Below are positions 1 to 7,678 of a DNA stretch of 19,906 nt, in pieces. Position numbers and translations under genes: made by a program. Location: NCBI GenBank assembly GCA_046316495.1, contig JBKDAM010000067.1, positions 1 to 19,906 on the forward strand, in the 5' to 3' direction. Source of the stretch: M3007 sp046316495. GTDB lineage: Bacteria; Bacteroidota; Bacteroidia; Chitinophagales; Saprospiraceae. The notes beneath the pieces were generated by a model. It made no database searches, had not been told where the DNA came from, and was given only the letters and a program-made list of their open reading frames with translations. Within the stretch, counting starts at the first letter, position 1. Each line of letters starts with the position of its first letter.

Positions 1-2612
1 GTTACGATGTACACCCCTGGCGCCAGGTTGTTGATCTGTGCGGTGGTTTCACCGTTACTCCAATTGTAAGTGTAGTTGCCTGCACCTCCACTTGGGCTAG
101 CGGTGGCAGTACCATCGTTTACCCCTACTGCTGACTGAGCGGTTGCAACCGCATTTGCTGCAACAGCACTGGGCTGGGTAACGATAGCAGAAGCGGAGGA
201 AGTACATCCTTCGCCATCCGTTACGATTACAACATAGGTGCCAGCAGATAAATTGTTTGCTGCCGAGGTAGTTTCTCCGTTGCTCCAAGAATAGGTATAG
301 GAGCCATTTCCACCAGTTGGAACGGCTGTTGCGGAGCCATTGGAAGCTCCGTTGCAGAGCACAGGCGTGCTATTGGCAGAGGTAGCCATCACAGCGCTTT
401 GGTTAACCGTGGCAGAAGCGGTGTTGGTACACCCTGTCTGGGTATTCGTAACCAAGAGTTGGTACTCACCGGATTGATTTACCTCGGGTGTCAGGGTAGT
501 TGCACCGGAAATAATATTGCCGTTAGTGGTAGTCCAAAGGTAAGTAAAGGCCTGACCCTGTGCGGATCCGGTTCCGTTCAGTTGAACTACGGAGGTATTG
601 CAATTCAAATTAGCGGCAGCAGCAACAACAGAGGCGGGAGCAAGGTTATTCAGATCTACCTGTGCAGTTGCTGTGGAAGTACAACCAGTTAAGGTGTCCG
701 TAACCAGCAACTGGTAAGTTCCACCCTGATTGACACTCTGTTGTGCTCCAGTAGCGGAATAGGAGTTTGGACCGGTCCAGCTGTAAATGCTTGCTGCTGA
801 AGGGGAGGTTCCGGAAATAGTAGTAGTAGGTGCGGCACAAGTAATGGCACCTCCTGCTGCGCTAGCACCGGGACCATTGTTATTGGCGACCACTTCAGCA
901 CTGGCTGATCCGACACAGCCGGAGCTCGCCTGAGAAACCACCACCTGATAAGTTCCTGCAGTGGTTACAGTAGGCTGCTGTTGGGTAGAAGCAAAGCCGT
1001 TTGGTCCTGTCCAGGAGTAAGTTACATCATTGGATGGAGTATTGGCCCCGATTTGCACGCTCGTGCTGATGCAAGTCAAGGCTCCACCTGCTGCTGCTAC
1101 GCTTAACTGGGTATTAACCCCCGTCACCGTAGTAGTGGAAGTGGCGCTGCAACCATTACTACTATTGGTTACTTTTAACGTATATGTCCCGGGAGCGTTA
1201 ACAATGGGTGTCAACGTATTCGCACCTGAAAGAATATTTCCACCATTGGAGGCGGTCCACAAGTAAGTAATGCCCGCGCCTGAGGATCCAGATCCCTGAA
1301 GAGTATCGGTAGGAACCAGACAAGTCACTGCACCTGCAATTCCTGCTTCAGCAGTAGGTGTGGTCGTGTTTCCGGTAACCGTGGTGGAACCAAAGGTTAC
1401 ACAGGTACTTTCTGTATCCGTAATTCGTAGGTTATACGTTCCTGCTGCACTTACAGTAGGAGTGGCAGTGGTACCTCCTGATACAATCACTCCACCGCCA
1501 GCTGCGAACCAAAGGTATTCAATATTGGAACCGGAGCTAGAGGCCGATGCATTGATCTGAATCGTTGGAGTAGCACAGGTAATGGAAGGAGGAGGAGCGA
1601 TATTCACCACAGGAGGTGGGGTTTGTACAATTGTCACCGAACTCGTTTTGGTGCAGCCACCATCGTCTGTCACGGTCACAATATAGGTACCAGCAGGGAC
1701 ATTAATCAACTCTTCTGACGCCTGTCCATTGTTCCATTGATAGGAGTAGCCGCTGTTCCATCCACCTGAAGCAGCGACAAGAGCAGATCCTGGGACGGAG
1801 TTACATCCCGCTGGGTAAGTCTCCACCGTTTGAATGCTGATGGGGCCGCTTGGTCCAGAAACTTGTAATCCACTGATGGTAGCTGTACCTCCATTGGCTG
1901 GTGTGACTGTGCAAGCATACGTACCCGCTGCAACATTATTAAGCACTCCCGTTGTATTTACAGTACCCGTTGACCAAGTATAGGTGTAAGGTCCAATACC
2001 TCCTGAAGCGGAAAGGGTGATTTTTCCAGTATTCGTTCCAAAACAGATCACATCTTTAATTTCTTCAAGTGCAACACTTGCCGATAGGTCACAGAATTGG
2101 GTGCGGCGGTTCCAAAGTCCGGTTTTATTCAATTGTCCGGTCTCGTACACTTTCTTGGTTCCGGGACAGACCATGTAAATGGTAGGATAGTAGGCTACCT
2201 GATAAAGACCCCGTACATTTGCATCGTCAGCGATCGGGTAGGGTGTTCCGCTCACCCAGTTGCCTTGGGTACCTCCCACACAACTTGGAAGCCCATACAA
2301 GCAATCAATGTTGGTGTTGGCATCACCCTCGATGAAAATTACGAACGCCTCATCGGTCCCTCCTGGTCCATAGGCCTCCCATATATCCCTCAGGGCATGG
2401 GAGTTGTGGTAGTTCCAGCATGGACCACACCAGGTGGCCGAAAAATCGATGTAAACGGTCTTTCCTTGGTTTAAAAGGCTGTAAAGGTTGTGCGAGTTAC
2501 CATCTAAGTCAGTAACCGTAAAATCTGGAGCAACCGTCCCGGCAGGTAATTGGGCCTGCCCAATCGTCCATCCAAGTGCCCAAATAAAAATGAGTAATAG
2601 GCGTCTTTTCAT
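1..2612 (-). CDS. Secreted thioredoxin-like protein fused to SprB/Ig-like repeats (3' end outside window)
   Basis: The frame is open from an ATG at 2612 to the window edge: 870 codons with no stop. Residues 1-21 form a signal peptide (MKRRLLLIFIWALGW..., cleavage probably after GQAQ) without a lipobox. Residues about 22-185 are a TlpA/redoxin-like thioredoxin domain: APDF near the start, the WCGPC redox motif with C62 and C65, and a YYPTIYMV segment holding the expected cis-proline. Two SprB-like repeats follow (about 187-245 and 270-320; SGG..PYTYTW and AGTY..TVTD..GC patterns), then five Ig/PKD-like modules (about 343-750), then two more SprB-like repeats (about 751-870). Export and surface exposure are inferred. 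A T9SS sorting domain would be expected beyond the edge but cannot be seen. The thioredoxin domain probably acts on extracytoplasmic thiols; the repeats resemble adhesin stalks. The redox substrate is unknown. Confidence 0.88.
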   Translation of the reverse strand, partial: MKRRLLLIFIWALGWTIGQAQLPAGTVAPDFTVTDLDGNSHNLYSLLNQGKTVYIDFSATWCGPCWNYHNSHALRDIWEAYGPGGTDEAFVIFIEGDANTNIDCLYGLPSCVGGTQGNWVSGTPYPIADDANVRGLYQVAYYPTIYMVCPGTKKVYETGQLNKTGLWNRRTQFCDLSASVALEEIKDVICFGTNTGKITLSASGGIGPYTYTWSTGTVNTTGVLNNVAAGTYACTVTPANGGTATISGLQVSGPSGPISIQTVETYPAGCNSVPGSALVAASGGWNSGYSYQWNNGQASEELINVPAGTYIVTVTDDGGCTKTSSVTIVQTPPPVVNIAPPPSITCATPTIQINASASSSGSNIEYLWFAAGGGVIVSGGTTATPTVSAAGTYNLRITDTESTCVTFGSTTVTGNTTTPTAEAGIAGAVTCLVPTDTLQGSGSSGAGITYLWTASNGGNILSGANTLTPIVNAPGTYTLKVTNSSNGCSATSTTTVTGVNTQLSVAAAGGALTCISTSVQIGANTPSNDVTYSWTGPNGFASTQQQPTVTTAGTYQVVVSQASSGCVGSASAEVVANNNGPGASAAGGAITCAAPTTTISGTSPSAASIYSWTGPNSYSATGAQQSVNQGGTYQLLVTDTLTGCTSTATAQVDLNNLAPASVVAAAANLNCNTSVVQLNGTGSAQGQAFTYLWTTTNGNIISGATTLTPEVNQSGEYQLLVTNTQTGCTNTASATVNQSAVMATSANSTPVLCNGASNGSATAVPTGGNGSYTYSWSNGETTSAANNLSAGTYVVIVTDGEGCTSSASAIVTQPSAVAANAVATAQSAVGVNDGTATASPSGGAGNYTYNWSNGETTAQINNLAPGVYIV
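363..1586 (-). repeat. Five tandem Ig/PKD-like modules of about 77-87 residues
   Basis: Within the large secreted protein, five modules begin near residues 343, 430, 513, 590 and 669. Each opens with a hydrophobic-(T/N)-C motif (ITC, VTCL, LTCI, ITCA, LNCN), has an aromatic W in the middle (YLW, YSWT), then AGTY or SGEY, and ends with a second Cys, usually in a GC context. The paired cysteines at the start and end of each module suggest a disulfide staple in each Ig-like domain (inference). The copies are diverged in DNA sequence, so this is old duplication rather than a recent expansion. Confidence 0.75.
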
Positions 2613-2656
2613 ACCAAAAAATGTGAAGAATTTGAAAAGTTGATAAAAATTGCGCG

Positions 2657-2664
2657 TAAATATA
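2657..2664 (-). promoter_or_regulatory. Putative -7 promoter box for the thioredoxin-adhesin gene
   Basis: On the minus strand this reads TATATTTA, seven of eight positions of the Bacteroidota -7 consensus TAnnTTTG, 45 bases upstream of the start codon. A TTTG lies 23 bases further upstream, longer than the usual spacing to the -33 element. It sits in the 62-base gap shared with the divergent DUF423 gene. Confidence 0.35.
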
Positions 2665-2674
2665 GAAGTATACC

Positions 2675-3085
2675 ATGAATAATTCTACAAACACAATTAA
2701 AATTGCTGGGCTATTTGGATTTCTAGCCGTGGCGATCGGTGCCATGGGTGCACACGCCCTCAAGCCTTTTCTTACTGACGTTCAGCGGCAGACTTATGAA
2801 ACCGCCGTGCAGTTTCATTTTTACCATACCATCGCTTTGTTAGTGACGGGGATCTGGATGCAGTCGAAGCCCCAACTTTCGTCATTGAAGTGGGCTTCTT
2901 GGTCATTTGCTATTGGAATCGTCTTTTTTTCCGGCTCTCTCTACTTATTGGCAAGCCGAGAACTTCTTCGTTTTTCAGTGCTTTGGATGGGACCTATAAC
3001 GCCGATTGGTGGGGTACTCTTTATGCTGGGTTGGGCCTTACTGGTCGTTGCCGCTTTTCAAGCTGCCAAGCATACCTCCGCCTAA
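2675..3085 (+). CDS. DUF423 family inner-membrane protein (YgdD-like)
   Basis: This 136-residue protein has the full DUF423 pattern: an N-terminal GFLAVAIGAMGAHAL segment, the YETAVQFHFYHTIALL stretch, FSGSLYLLA, and a C-terminal GPITPIGGVLFMLGW motif. Four hydrophobic segments fit a small polytopic inner-membrane protein of the family's usual length. The biochemical role of DUF423 is unknown. The start ATG at 2675 is the first in frame, and the family conservation begins at once. The gene is divergent from the thioredoxin-adhesin gene, and its last 48 bases overlap the 3' end of the WbqC-like gene on the opposite strand. No perfect -7 promoter box is visible upstream. Confidence 0.93.
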   Translation: MNNSTNTIKIAGLFGFLAVAIGAMGAHALKPFLTDVQRQTYETAVQFHFYHTIALLVTGIWMQSKPQLSSLKWASWSFAIGIVFFSGSLYLLASRELLRFSVLWMGPITPIGGVLFMLGWALLVVAAFQAAKHTSA

Positions 3086-3637
3086 ATAATGGCTCGCTTG
3101 TTTGCCCACACACATCAGTAAATCCAGCGAGCATAATCCAGCAAGAAAACCATTTTTTTCTTGAAAAACTTGCTGGTAGGGTCGGCAGATCCCGGTCTCT
3201 TCAGCACTCAATGATTGGTAGCTGGAGCTGAGGGTGAGTTGGCCTTTCCAGCCTGTTCTACGATGTACCCAATCCCAAAGTTCTAGATTAAAATCAAATA
3301 GATAGCGCTGCTTTTTTTCGTACAGCAAACGCAGCTCCTCTTGAAAATGCTCAAAATACGGAGCGCTTCCGTAAGCGGTCTGCACTGTTCGCCAGTGAAC
3401 AAGGCTCCAGTTTTCAGTCCAGGAAATTCGAACATCCCGAATCGGTGTCCGCTGATGCTTTCCTTTCTCTAAAGGGATGCTCAGGCGCTGGATCCCATTA
3501 GGACCGGCAATCAGGCAACGGTTTCGGAATCCTCCTTTCTGGTAGTGCTCACAAGCTTCTATTTCTACCGTTGGTTCTGCCCAATAGGAGGCCAACTGCG
3601 ATATGGTTGGAAAATACGAGATCGTCGTTTGCATCAT
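3038..3637 (-). CDS. WbqC-like family protein
   Basis: The 199-residue product matches the WbqC-like family: an opening like 'ISYFPTISQLASYW', then 'EACEHYQKGGFRNRCLIAG', 'QRLSIPLEKGK', 'I.DVRISW.ENW...HWRTVQTAYGSAPYFEHF', and a C-terminal LDLL segment. The family often lies near envelope or O-antigen genes, but its reaction is not established. ATG codons at 3637 and 3634 are both possible; GAGGAA lies just upstream and the upstream gene's TGA overlaps them (ATGATG), so translation is probably coupled to the trans-sulfuration gene. The recognisable domain ends near the HYL residues. The last 14 residues are an extra tail encoded antisense to the end of the DUF423 gene. A longer in-frame extension to 3718 would lie inside the upstream gene and is not favoured. 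Confidence 0.88.
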   Translation of the reverse strand: MMQTTISYFPTISQLASYWAEPTVEIEACEHYQKGGFRNRCLIAGPNGIQRLSIPLEKGKHQRTPIRDVRISWTENWSLVHWRTVQTAYGSAPYFEHFQEELRLLYEKKQRYLFDFNLELWDWVHRRTGWKGQLTLSSSYQSLSAEETGICRPYQQVFQEKNGFLAGLCSLDLLMCVGKQASHYLGGGMLGSLKSGNDQ

Positions 3638-4794
3638 AATTCCTCCATGGCCTGCTCCAGGTCTTCCCAAAGCCATTCTGGTTCTTCCAATCCAATGTAA
3701 AATCGGCAAAAAGTCCACGGAATCGTAGGGTTTTCCCTGCCCGGAATATGATAAAAACCAATTGTCGGAATAATCAATGATTCATGACCACCCCAAGAGA
3801 CGGCCATCAAAAAGCGTTTTAGCCGGTGAATAAAGGCTTCCATTTTTTCAGGAGAGTCGGTTTTGAATTGGACGGAAAACAAGCCTCCACAACCGCCCAT
3901 CTGTTTTTGAGCCAATTCCAGCTGTTCAAATTGGTGGTGAAAGGGGTACCAGACACGTTCTACTTTCGGGTGATCATCTAGTTTGTCCAAAATCCAGCGA
4001 GCACTGGCATCGCTGCGCTGCAAGCGCAAAGGCAAGGTGCGTAATCCTCTGATCACCAAGGCTGCATCGTGAGGGCTTAAAATGCCTCCAAGAGTCATCA
4101 ACTCCGATTCAAACAGTTTTCGTACCATCTCTTTGCTCGCACACAAGACACCTACCACGACATCGGAGTGGCCGTTCAAATATTTAGTTCCAGAGTGAAG
4201 TACTATGTCGATTCCAAAAGAAGCTGGTTGTTGGTAAAGGGGGGAACTGTAGGAGTTGTCAATCATTGTGACTACTCCTTTCTGTTTTGCCCATGCCGCG
4301 CAGGCTGCAAGATCCTGGCACTCGAAGGTCATGGTATTGGGACTTTCCAAATACAACACTTTCGTATTGGGTCGGTAGGCCGCTTCTATGTTTGCCAGAT
4401 CAGTGCCATCTACAAAAGTATGATCCACTCCAAAACGAGCCAGAAATTTTCTGAGCAAGGCAGAGGTCCAGGAGTAAGGTGCCTGCTGGCAGATAATATG
4501 GTCCCCGGCCTTCACGTTTCCAATAACGGCGGCAGCAATTGCTCCCGCTCCGCTCGAGAATACCAAGGCATCCTCCGTGCCTTCCAAGGCTGCTAGTTTC
4601 TTGCGCAGTATTTCGACAGTGGGATTATTGCCTCTACTGTACACATGTTGATTCAACTCATCAGCAAAGGCAGCCCTGAATTGATGCAAATCAGGAAAAG
4701 CAAAGTTGCTGGATTGAATAACAGGAGGGGAAATCGCATTAAAATACTGCTCCCGATCCTCTCCTAAATGGTTTAATATCTCGCTAATGTTCAT
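3634..4794 (-). CDS. PLP-dependent trans-sulfuration enzyme (cystathionine gamma-synthase/beta-lyase/methionine gamma-lyase family)
   Basis: The 386-residue protein is a full-length member of the Cys/Met metabolism PLP-enzyme family. Visible features are the YSR..NPT segment with Y52 and R54 (phosphate-binding pair from the neighbouring subunit), SSGAGAI near 80 (phosphate-binding loop), an aromatic Y107 expected to stack on PLP, LESPNT near 149, D179 in MIDN (contacts the pyridine nitrogen), and the Schiff-base lysine K204 in HSGTKYLNGHSD. Such enzymes make or break C-S bonds of homocysteine, cystathionine or methionine in the cytoplasm. Which reaction this one performs cannot be read from sequence by eye, so no symbol is given. 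The WbqC-like gene overlaps its stop codon. A perfect -7 box (TACATTTG) lies 17 bases upstream of the start. Confidence 0.93.
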   Translation of the reverse strand: MNISEILNHLGEDREQYFNAISPPVIQSSNFAFPDLHQFRAAFADELNQHVYSRGNNPTVEILRKKLAALEGTEDALVFSSGAGAIAAAVIGNVKAGDHIICQQAPYSWTSALLRKFLARFGVDHTFVDGTDLANIEAAYRPNTKVLYLESPNTMTFECQDLAACAAWAKQKGVVTMIDNSYSSPLYQQPASFGIDIVLHSGTKYLNGHSDVVVGVLCASKEMVRKLFESELMTLGGILSPHDAALVIRGLRTLPLRLQRSDASARWILDKLDDHPKVERVWYPFHHQFEQLELAQKQMGGCGGLFSVQFKTDSPEKMEAFIHRLKRFLMAVSWGGHESLIIPTIGFYHIPGRENPTIPWTFCRFYIGLEEPEWLWEDLEQAMEEL

Positions 4795-4811
4795 TTTTCA
4801 ATATTTGAACG

Positions 4812-4819
4812 CAAATGTA
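4812..4819 (-). promoter_or_regulatory. -7 promoter box for the trans-sulfuration gene
   Basis: Read on the minus strand this is TACATTTG followed by CG, a perfect fit to the Bacteroidota TAnnTTTG element, 17 bases before the ATG at 4794. A TTG lies about 23 bases further upstream. The leader would be short, roughly 10-15 bases. Confidence 0.55.
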
Positions 4820-4909
4820 TTCTAAGGTTCGGTATTTTTGTGCAAGGTTGTTACCTCAATTCTTTGGAAACAAAATCACTCTTTGCGATTTTCGCTCCTG
4901 TTGCCGATC

Positions 4910-4917
4910 TACTTTTG
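4910..4917 (+). promoter_or_regulatory. -7 promoter box for the PBP1-like lipoprotein gene
   Basis: TACTTTTG followed by CC matches TAnnTTTG perfectly and ends 14 bases before the ATG at 4932, predicting a very short leader. A second perfect box, TATTTTTG, lies at 4833-4840 and could be an alternative promoter. No -33 TTTG sits at the usual 19-21 base spacing for either one. Confidence 0.5.
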
Positions 4918-4931
4918 CCATATCAACTGTT

Positions 4932-6269
4932 ATGAAATCTACTTTTTTTGCTGCGGGACTCCTTTTTGCCTCTTTCCTTCTTTCTTGTGGGACAACCTCC
5001 TACCGCTCTACTCCAGGTGCCACCGCACCGAAAAGTCCAACGCCGGTGAAGCAGGCAGAAACCAGTCAGCCAGAGTTGCCGACTCAAGGGACGAATCCTA
5101 CAAACCCTCCAGGTGCGAATGAAAAGTCGGGCGGAGTCGGTAAACGACCGGTGTACCGCTTGGCAGTTGTACTCCCGTTTTTGACCGATCAATCCGATCC
5201 AGCAGCGGGGAGTCCCTCCTCAAAAAGTGAATTAGCTGCCCAGTTTTACGGTGGCATGCAGCTAGCATTTGAATCCATGAGTATCTTGGCTGCCGATTAC
5301 CCCTCCTTAACGGTCGATGTGCTAGACTCTAAAGGAACAGAAGCGGGATTCGATCAATTGTTTTCAAATCCACGTCTGGGCCAGGCAGATGTTATAATTG
5401 GCCCAACTAAGAACGCGCAGATTAGTAAAATGGCAGAATGGGCGAAAGCGAGGAGGAAAATTGTAGTTTCTCCACAATCCCCTTCCATTGATCTTGTGCA
5501 GTCTTTTACTGGTTTTGTTCAGCTCAACCCTTCCTTAAAAACCCACTGTGCCCGAATGGTGCAGTACCTTCGAAAGGAAAAATACTTCGGATCTGACCAG
5601 TTGGTCTTAGTAGGAAAAGAAAAGGAAGCTGACAGGTTCGCTTATTTTCAGGAAATGAATAGTGCAATTTCGGGAGCTAAACTGCAGGAAATAATTTTGC
5701 CCGATAATAGCCCTAATTTTGAAAAAATTGATTTCGGAAAATACTGCCGACCAGGTAAAACCACGGCGTTCTTGATGCCTTCCTGGGCTGGGCAAGATTG
5801 GATTGTAGCTTTCTTGAGCCGCCTAAAAAAAACAAAGGGTTCCAATTCAGTTGAAGTGTACGGAATGCCCCAGTGGTTGGAATATGCTCAAATCGAAGCG
5901 GAGTTGCTGAGGGAGTTAAATGTTCACTTAACCTCAGCAAGTTTCATTGATCGGAAGGAGACAGAAGTGGCAACCTTTGAAAGAGCGTTTTACAATAAGT
6001 TTGGGACGTTACCTGAGGAAGATGCCTTTAATGGCTGGGATACAGCATTTTTTGTAGCCTCCATGCTTCAGCAATATGGACTTAGCTTCCCAGAAAAAGC
6101 GAGCGCTAATCCGACCTTCTTTCCTACCTTTCGAGGCGGTATCTATTTAAGGCGGAACCAAACAACAAGCGCCTCGGTGGAGACCGAGGCGCCTGCAAGT
6201 TATCAGTATGCGGAGAATATTTTAGTCCATATTCTTCGTTTTGATCAATACGATTACATCAAAATTTAA
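4932..6269 (+). CDS. Lipoprotein with type I periplasmic-binding-protein fold
   Basis: The chosen start is the ATG at 4932, because it gives a clean lipoprotein signal (MKSTFFAAGLLFASFLLSC, lipid on C19) and follows a -7 box; upstream in-frame codons from 4815 lack any signal. After a Pro/Thr-rich linker (about residues 20-70), the rest resembles a PBP1 (LivK-like, Peripla_BP_6) domain: YRLAVVLPF at its start, a FYGGMQLAFE helix, DVIIGP, VVSPQSPS, and an EEDAFNGWDTAFF segment. In Bacteroidota such domains are often found fused to LysM; none is present here. It probably sits in an outer or inner membrane leaflet facing the periplasm and binds a small ligand, or has become a structural protein. 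No ABC transporter genes lie nearby. It converges with the next gene, overlapping by 11 bases. Confidence 0.8.
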   Translation: MKSTFFAAGLLFASFLLSCGTTSYRSTPGATAPKSPTPVKQAETSQPELPTQGTNPTNPPGANEKSGGVGKRPVYRLAVVLPFLTDQSDPAAGSPSSKSELAAQFYGGMQLAFESMSILAADYPSLTVDVLDSKGTEAGFDQLFSNPRLGQADVIIGPTKNAQISKMAEWAKARRKIVVSPQSPSIDLVQSFTGFVQLNPSLKTHCARMVQYLRKEKYFGSDQLVLVGKEKEADRFAYFQEMNSAISGAKLQEIILPDNSPNFEKIDFGKYCRPGKTTAFLMPSWAGQDWIVAFLSRLKKTKGSNSVEVYGMPQWLEYAQIEAELLRELNVHLTSASFIDRKETEVATFERAFYNKFGTLPEEDAFNGWDTAFFVASMLQQYGLSFPEKASANPTFFPTFRGGIYLRRNQTTSASVETEAPASYQYAENILVHILRFDQYDYIKI

Positions 6270-7311
6270 AGTTAAAATCTTGTACAATCGGGCTGTTTCG
6301 CATAGAGTCTAACGTAACCGCTCCCATTTTGAAGCCATTGTATTGGCGGTAATTTTTTGCGGTGAAAATGCCGAATCCTTCTGACATATTGGTGTAGGTT
6401 TGAAGAATTTCTGCACCGGTCAAACCAGCATTGGCCTGTTCTGTCAGGTTATACTCGTAAATTTCTCTTCCGCCTCCCTCCACTGCGATCGAAATTTGAC
6501 CGAAGTAACGTATCCGGCCGTCATTGGAAAGGGCATTTGGGTCCCTGGCTAAAAGATGGTTCCGGAGAGCGGTGTAAAAATCATTTCCAACTACGCGTTC
6601 TTGGGAGTTGTTGCCACCTACTCCATCAAACCGTTTATTACTTACTGGCGTCCAATACAGGGTGTCAATATAATCAAGCGTTCCGTTTGAATTTAATACC
6701 CGGTAAGGTATCACCATATATATATTGAAGTAAACCGCGTTTTCATCATGTGTCCAGCGGAAGGTGGTTGTTAGTTTTCCCAAAAAATTCACAAAAGGTG
6801 GAGTACCTGTGGTATTTGGAGCAATCAGATTGAAGGATTTGGGAATAATGGTTTCTCCTGTAATATCGGGCTTGCCATCCTGACGCTTGATGATTAACCG
6901 GTAGGTAGCCGTTTCATTGAGCCCTCCTGGTAAATCATCGTCTTTGATTTTGTACAGCCAGTTGGGCGACTGAGCAAAGACACCGGAATCACGCACAAAT
7001 CCCTCTTGGTTTCCATCCACGCGTTTTAACTGGTAAAGCGTAGGGGAACCTACCTTCTGAAGGAAAACAGAAATCGCATTTTCGGGGTAGTAGAGGGAGT
7101 CTGCAATTTGTGCAACCACCAATGCATTCGTTTTAGGATCCAAAAAAGCCTTTTCTACCCGAACGTAGTGAGCAGTATCCGTTGGGGATAAAATGGCGTA
7201 AACCACTGGAATTTCTTTGTAAGGAGCTGTCAACTCAAACTCGTTGGAGCAAGATTCGGCAAAGAGCACCACTAAAAAAGCAAAAATCGCCGTAAATCGT
7301 AGTTGTTTCAT
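6259..7311 (-). CDS. DUF4249-like putative outer-membrane lipoprotein
   Basis: The 350-residue protein starts with a lipoprotein signal (MKQLRFTAIFAFLVVLFAESC, lipid on C21). Acidic residues soon after the cysteine (CSNEFE) are compatible with surface display in Bacteroidota, as an inference. The N-terminal part (ELTAPYKEIPVVYAILSPTD, then HYVRVEKAFL) resembles the beta-rich opening of DUF4249-type lipoproteins, often seen in Bacteroidota envelope gene sets. No catalytic motif is visible. The function is unknown, and the family assignment is by pattern only. The gene has a perfect -7 box 23 bases upstream of its start, and its stop lies inside the last codons of the convergent PBP1-like lipoprotein gene. 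Confidence 0.75.
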   Translation of the reverse strand: MKQLRFTAIFAFLVVLFAESCSNEFELTAPYKEIPVVYAILSPTDTAHYVRVEKAFLDPKTNALVVAQIADSLYYPENAISVFLQKVGSPTLYQLKRVDGNQEGFVRDSGVFAQSPNWLYKIKDDDLPGGLNETATYRLIIKRQDGKPDITGETIIPKSFNLIAPNTTGTPPFVNFLGKLTTTFRWTHDENAVYFNIYMVIPYRVLNSNGTLDYIDTLYWTPVSNKRFDGVGGNNSQERVVGNDFYTALRNHLLARDPNALSNDGRIRYFGQISIAVEGGGREIYEYNLTEQANAGLTGAEILQTYTNMSEGFGIFTAKNYRQYNGFKMGAVTLDSMRNSPIVQDFNFKF

Positions 7312-7678
7312 GTTACATTATTCTTGTGCGCCGCAAATATAATAAAAGCACGCGCTTTTTTTCGATCGGAATTCGTTTCTGCCAGGATTGTCGAAGGTCA
7401 TGATCGTTTAGTCTGAAAGACGCCGCTATTTAACCAAAGACCAATTGCTCAATTGCTGCTCCAGCTTTTACTGGTATTATTTATGAAATAACGGTCAATA
7501 ACACTGTTTTTACTATTCATTTGAAGAAAAAAAAGGTAAAAAAAAATTTATTTTATAAATGATTGTGCAAGAGTTGAATACTCTATATATTGCAGCCCGA
7601 AACGATACAGTAATCTTTTTTTAATCCAACCACATCTGGTCCCGGTTCCTTTCACACACTTAAGCAGCACCGGTTTCT
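7312..7678. other. Intergenic region between divergent lipoprotein and DUF433 genes
   Basis: This 367-base gap holds the promoter of the minus-strand lipoprotein at its left end and a very AT-rich tract near 7526-7560 (long A runs, then TTTATTTTATAAAT). I see no RNA gene, convincing hairpin, repeat or coding frame. The DUF433 promoter must lie in the right part, but no perfect -7 box is visible there. Confidence 0.6.
7334..7341 (-). promoter_or_regulatory. -7 promoter box for the DUF4249-like lipoprotein gene
   Basis: Read on the minus strand this is TATATTTG followed by CGG, a perfect TAnnTTTG match, 22 bases from the ATG at 7311. There is no clear -33 TTTG at the usual spacing. Confidence 0.5.

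Noticed and set aside
399..692. Plus-strand open frame of 97 codons, and others at 1030-1266 and 2097-2474
   Set aside because: They are antisense to the repeat-rich secreted protein, which is open over 870 codons with clear domains.
3638..3718. N-terminal extension of the WbqC-like protein to an ATG at 3718
   Set aside because: It would lie inside the coding end of the upstream enzyme, and the family match starts at the ATGATG near 3637.
4168..4596. 142-codon plus-strand open frame
   Set aside because: It lies wholly antisense to the trans-sulfuration enzyme, whose active-site motifs cover the region; no family match.
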